A stretch of 64,000 nt of DNA from Fontibacterium sp040404065 (GTDB lineage: Bacteria > Pseudomonadota > Alphaproteobacteria > Pelagibacterales > Pelagibacteraceae), in assembly GCA_040404065.1 (NCBI GenBank), contig JBBAJM010000001.1; one strand, given 5' to 3'. Position numbers and translations under genes: made by a program. Numbering within the stretch: position 1 is the stretch's first letter; each line of letters opens with the position of its first letter. Positions 62,616-64,000 of this stretch are shown in pieces. The notes below the pieces were generated by a model. That model was not told where the DNA came from. It did no database searches and saw only the letters and a list, made by a program, of their open reading frames with translations.

Positions 62616-62705
62616 TGGCGGAGAGGGTGGGATTTGAACCCACGAACGAGTTGCCCCGTTGCTAGTTTTCAAGACTAGTGCTTTCAACCGCTCAGCCACC
62701 TCTCC
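62616..62705 (-). tRNA. tRNA-Ser (anticodon TGA)
   Basis: 90 bases on the minus strand: acceptor GGAGAGG/CCTCTCC, D arm TGGCTGAGCGGTTGAAAGC, anticodon loop CTTGAAA with TGA, a long variable arm (class II) and T arm GGTTCAAATCC, with encoded CCA. It reads TCA and other UCN codons. Confidence 0.97.
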
Positions 62706-62747
62706 GTGTTTAATGACTTTAAATATTGGCTATGTTAAAAAAAAGTA

Positions 62748-63743
62748 ATGAATATTTATCCTAAATTCAAAATATTTCTAATTATTTATTTATTTACAAC
62801 GCTTAATATTAGTATCGCCTTATCAAACGAAAAGTTTGATGAGTGGTTAGTTGGCTTTAAAAGTAGAGCTATAAGCCAAGGCATTTCAAAAGAAACTGTT
62901 GAAAATTCTTTAAAAAACGTCAAATTTTTAGAAAGAATAGTTACCTTAGATAGAAAGCAACCTGAGTTTTTTGAAAAAACCTATGAATATTTAGACAAAA
63001 GAGTGGATGAAAAAAAGATCCAAACTGCAAAAAATTTGTTAAATGAAAATTTAGACTTGTTTGAAAAAGTTAGTAATAAATTCAAAGTAGATAAAGAAGT
63101 ATTAGTTGCTTTATGGGGGATAGAAACTAATTTTGGAGTTAATAAAGGAAAGGTTGATATAATATCTGCTTTATCAACACTTTCATTTGATAATAGAAGA
63201 CCCGAATACTTTGAAAAAGAATTAATTATACTTCTTAAGCTTATAGACAATAAAACATTAAAATATGAAAGCCTTTACGGTTCCTGGGCTGGAGCAATTG
63301 GTAACTTTCAATTTATGCCATCAACAATTCAAAAGTATGCTGTCAATTTTGATTCATCACCTGATATTGATTTAATAAACTCATTTCAAGATTCATTAGC
63401 ATCCGCGGCTAATTATCTTCATACGATAGGATGGACGCAAAAAGAAACTTGGGGATTTGAATTAAAAAATAATCAAAGTTTTGATAAGAAACTAATAAAT
63501 ACAGACTCAAGAAATCTACAAAATAAAATATCAATTTTAAATTTAAAATCGTTAGGTTTTAAAAATAAAAATAATAGCGAAATAATAATTTCAGAAAAAA
63601 AAGAAGGATGGATAATTAGACCTGATGGTGAGGATGGACCAATTTATATTGTTTTTGATAATTTTTTAAAATTGTTAGAGTGGAATAGATCTTTGAGATT
63701 TGCAATAACGGTGGGGACACTTTCTGATAAAATTAAGTTATAG
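62748..63743 (+). CDS. mltB: Lytic murein transglycosylase (MltB type)
   Basis: Cleaves peptidoglycan glycan strands to 1,6-anhydro products in the periplasm. 331 residues with an N-terminal signal peptide (about 1-25, 'LNISIALS' near the cleavage). The catalytic glutamate lies in 'LWGIETNFG'; 'SWAGAIGNFQFMPSTI' and 'DSLASAANYLHTIGW' are MltB/SleB-type SLT family motifs. E. coli MltB is a lipoprotein; no lipobox is visible here, so this form may be soluble. It directly precedes the RlpA-like gene. Confidence 0.92.
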   Translation: MNIYPKFKIFLIIYLFTTLNISIALSNEKFDEWLVGFKSRAISQGISKETVENSLKNVKFLERIVTLDRKQPEFFEKTYEYLDKRVDEKKIQTAKNLLNENLDLFEKVSNKFKVDKEVLVALWGIETNFGVNKGKVDIISALSTLSFDNRRPEYFEKELIILLKLIDNKTLKYESLYGSWAGAIGNFQFMPSTIQKYAVNFDSSPDIDLINSFQDSLASAANYLHTIGWTQKETWGFELKNNQSFDKKLINTDSRNLQNKISILNLKSLGFKNKNNSEIIISEKKEGWIIRPDGEDGPIYIVFDNFLKLLEWNRSLRFAITVGTLSDKIKL

Positions 63744-63744
63744 A

Positions 63745-64000
63745 ATGAAAAAAAATTTTTTTTTTTTATTTTTTTTTTTAATTTATTCATGTCAGAATTT
63801 TAACCAGGCAAATTTCACTTACGAAAAAATTGGCTTTGCCGGTCGCTTAGCGGATAGCAAAAATAATATTTTAGGATTGAATAATCTTTTAGAAGATGAG
63901 TCTATTCATTCTTCTATACCGTTTAATACTCAAGTTAAAATAACTAATCTTATAAACAATAAAAGCTTAATCTTAAAAATTGATAAAAATTCTACTTACA
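63745..64000 (+). CDS. RlpA-like lipoprotein (5' part, cut by window end)
   Basis: The ATG at 63745 follows the mltB stop by one base and the frame runs off the window, giving 85 residues. The N-terminus is a lipoprotein signal, 'MKKNFFFLFFLLIYSC', with the lipobox cysteine at about 16. 'IPFNTQVKITNLINNKSLILKIDKN' matches the double-psi beta barrel of RlpA (typical 'LPFGTxVxVTNLxN'). In related genomes rlpA follows mltB and precedes dacC, so the position supports it. Two T runs of 11-12 bases in the first 12 codons could slip. Confidence 0.7.
   Translation, partial: MKKNFFFLFFFLIYSCQNFNQANFTYEKIGFAGRLADSKNNILGLNNLLEDESIHSSIPFNTQVKITNLINNKSLILKIDKNSTY

Noticed and set aside
1..64000. CRISPR arrays, insertion sequences, prophage, integrase or toxin-antitoxin modules
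   Set aside because: No regularly spaced repeats, transposase, integrase or terminal inverted repeats were seen; gene order is conserved housekeeping. Attachment sites at the four tRNAs were looked for, but no flanking integrase or tRNA 3'-end duplicate was visible.

Overview
The window is a gene-dense, strongly AT-rich stretch of an alphaproteobacterial chromosome. Gene order and family content fit the order Pelagibacterales (SAR11) or a similarly streamlined free-living marine lineage. The support is as follows: classic alphaproteobacterial blocks appear in sequence (bamA-lpxD-fabZ-lpxA-lpxI-lpxB, gltA-gltX-lexA-trpCDGE, tpiA-secG-pyrG-kdsA-eno-ftsB-lipA, ispDF/ntrYX, xthA-erpA-dgt-argS-nagZ-scpAB-tatABC-serS-yajC-secDF, uvrA/ssb-gyrA); genes commonly abut or overlap by 1-4 bases; spacers rarely exceed 100 bases; and no insertion sequence, prophage or CRISPR array is visible. 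Tryptophan and branched-chain amino acid enzymes, LPS synthesis and a photolyase argue against an obligate intracellular bacterium such as Rickettsia. The assignment is inferred from memory of gene order, not from a database search.

Layout. 1-5.5 kb: outer membrane assembly and lipid A synthesis, plus strand. 5.5-13.5 kb: minus-strand run with citrate synthase, glutamyl-tRNA synthetase, the SOS repressor LexA behind a perfect alphaproteobacterial SOS box, the trpE-G-D-C operon and a truncated PpiD/SurA-like membrane protein. 13.5-20 kb: central metabolism and envelope genes on the plus strand. 20-22 kb: minus-strand cinA-pgpA-ispDF, where pgpA apparently has no ATG/GTG/TTG start that keeps its conserved N-terminus. 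22-27.7 kb: the NtrY/NtrX two-component system, gap, tRNA-Arg, a divergent GpsA-like dehydrogenase and a GIY-YIG protein. 27.8-33 kb: the most accessory-looking part, a secreted DUF6134-like protein facing a four-gene overlapping operon of photolyase, flavin amine oxidase-like protein, DUF1365 protein and a CFA-synthase-like methyltransferase. 33-40 kb: XRE regulator, tRNA-Asn, tRNA-Cys, a Pcm-like methyltransferase, valS, ilvD and manC. 40-52 kb: xthA, erpA, dgt, argS through secDF. 52-64 kb: PuuD-like membrane protein, uvrA/ssb, gyrA, an NDUFS4-like complex I subunit, a short SbmA/BacA-like transporter, recG, sdhE, tRNA-Ser, mltB and the beginning of an RlpA-like lipoprotein gene.

Functionally most genes are housekeeping: envelope biogenesis (Bam, Lpx, Tat, Sec, peptidoglycan turnover), DNA repair (LexA, UvrA, SSB, RecG, XthA, photolyase), translation and core carbon metabolism. 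The best candidate for less-described biology is the 27.8-33 kb light/lipid cluster. Its CFA-like enzyme lacks the cysteine and histidine that classical cyclopropane synthases use to bind bicarbonate, so it may make methylated or furan-type fatty acids rather than cyclopropanes. Further observations concern collapsed synteny (moaC/moeA/comEC, pdh genes, dusB/ntrBC, surE/nlpD and tolC/popZ-like genes are missing from their usual places), an NtrX without the sigma-54 contact loop, and several stripped-down proteins (PpiD stub, SPOR-less protein after argS, short SbmA).
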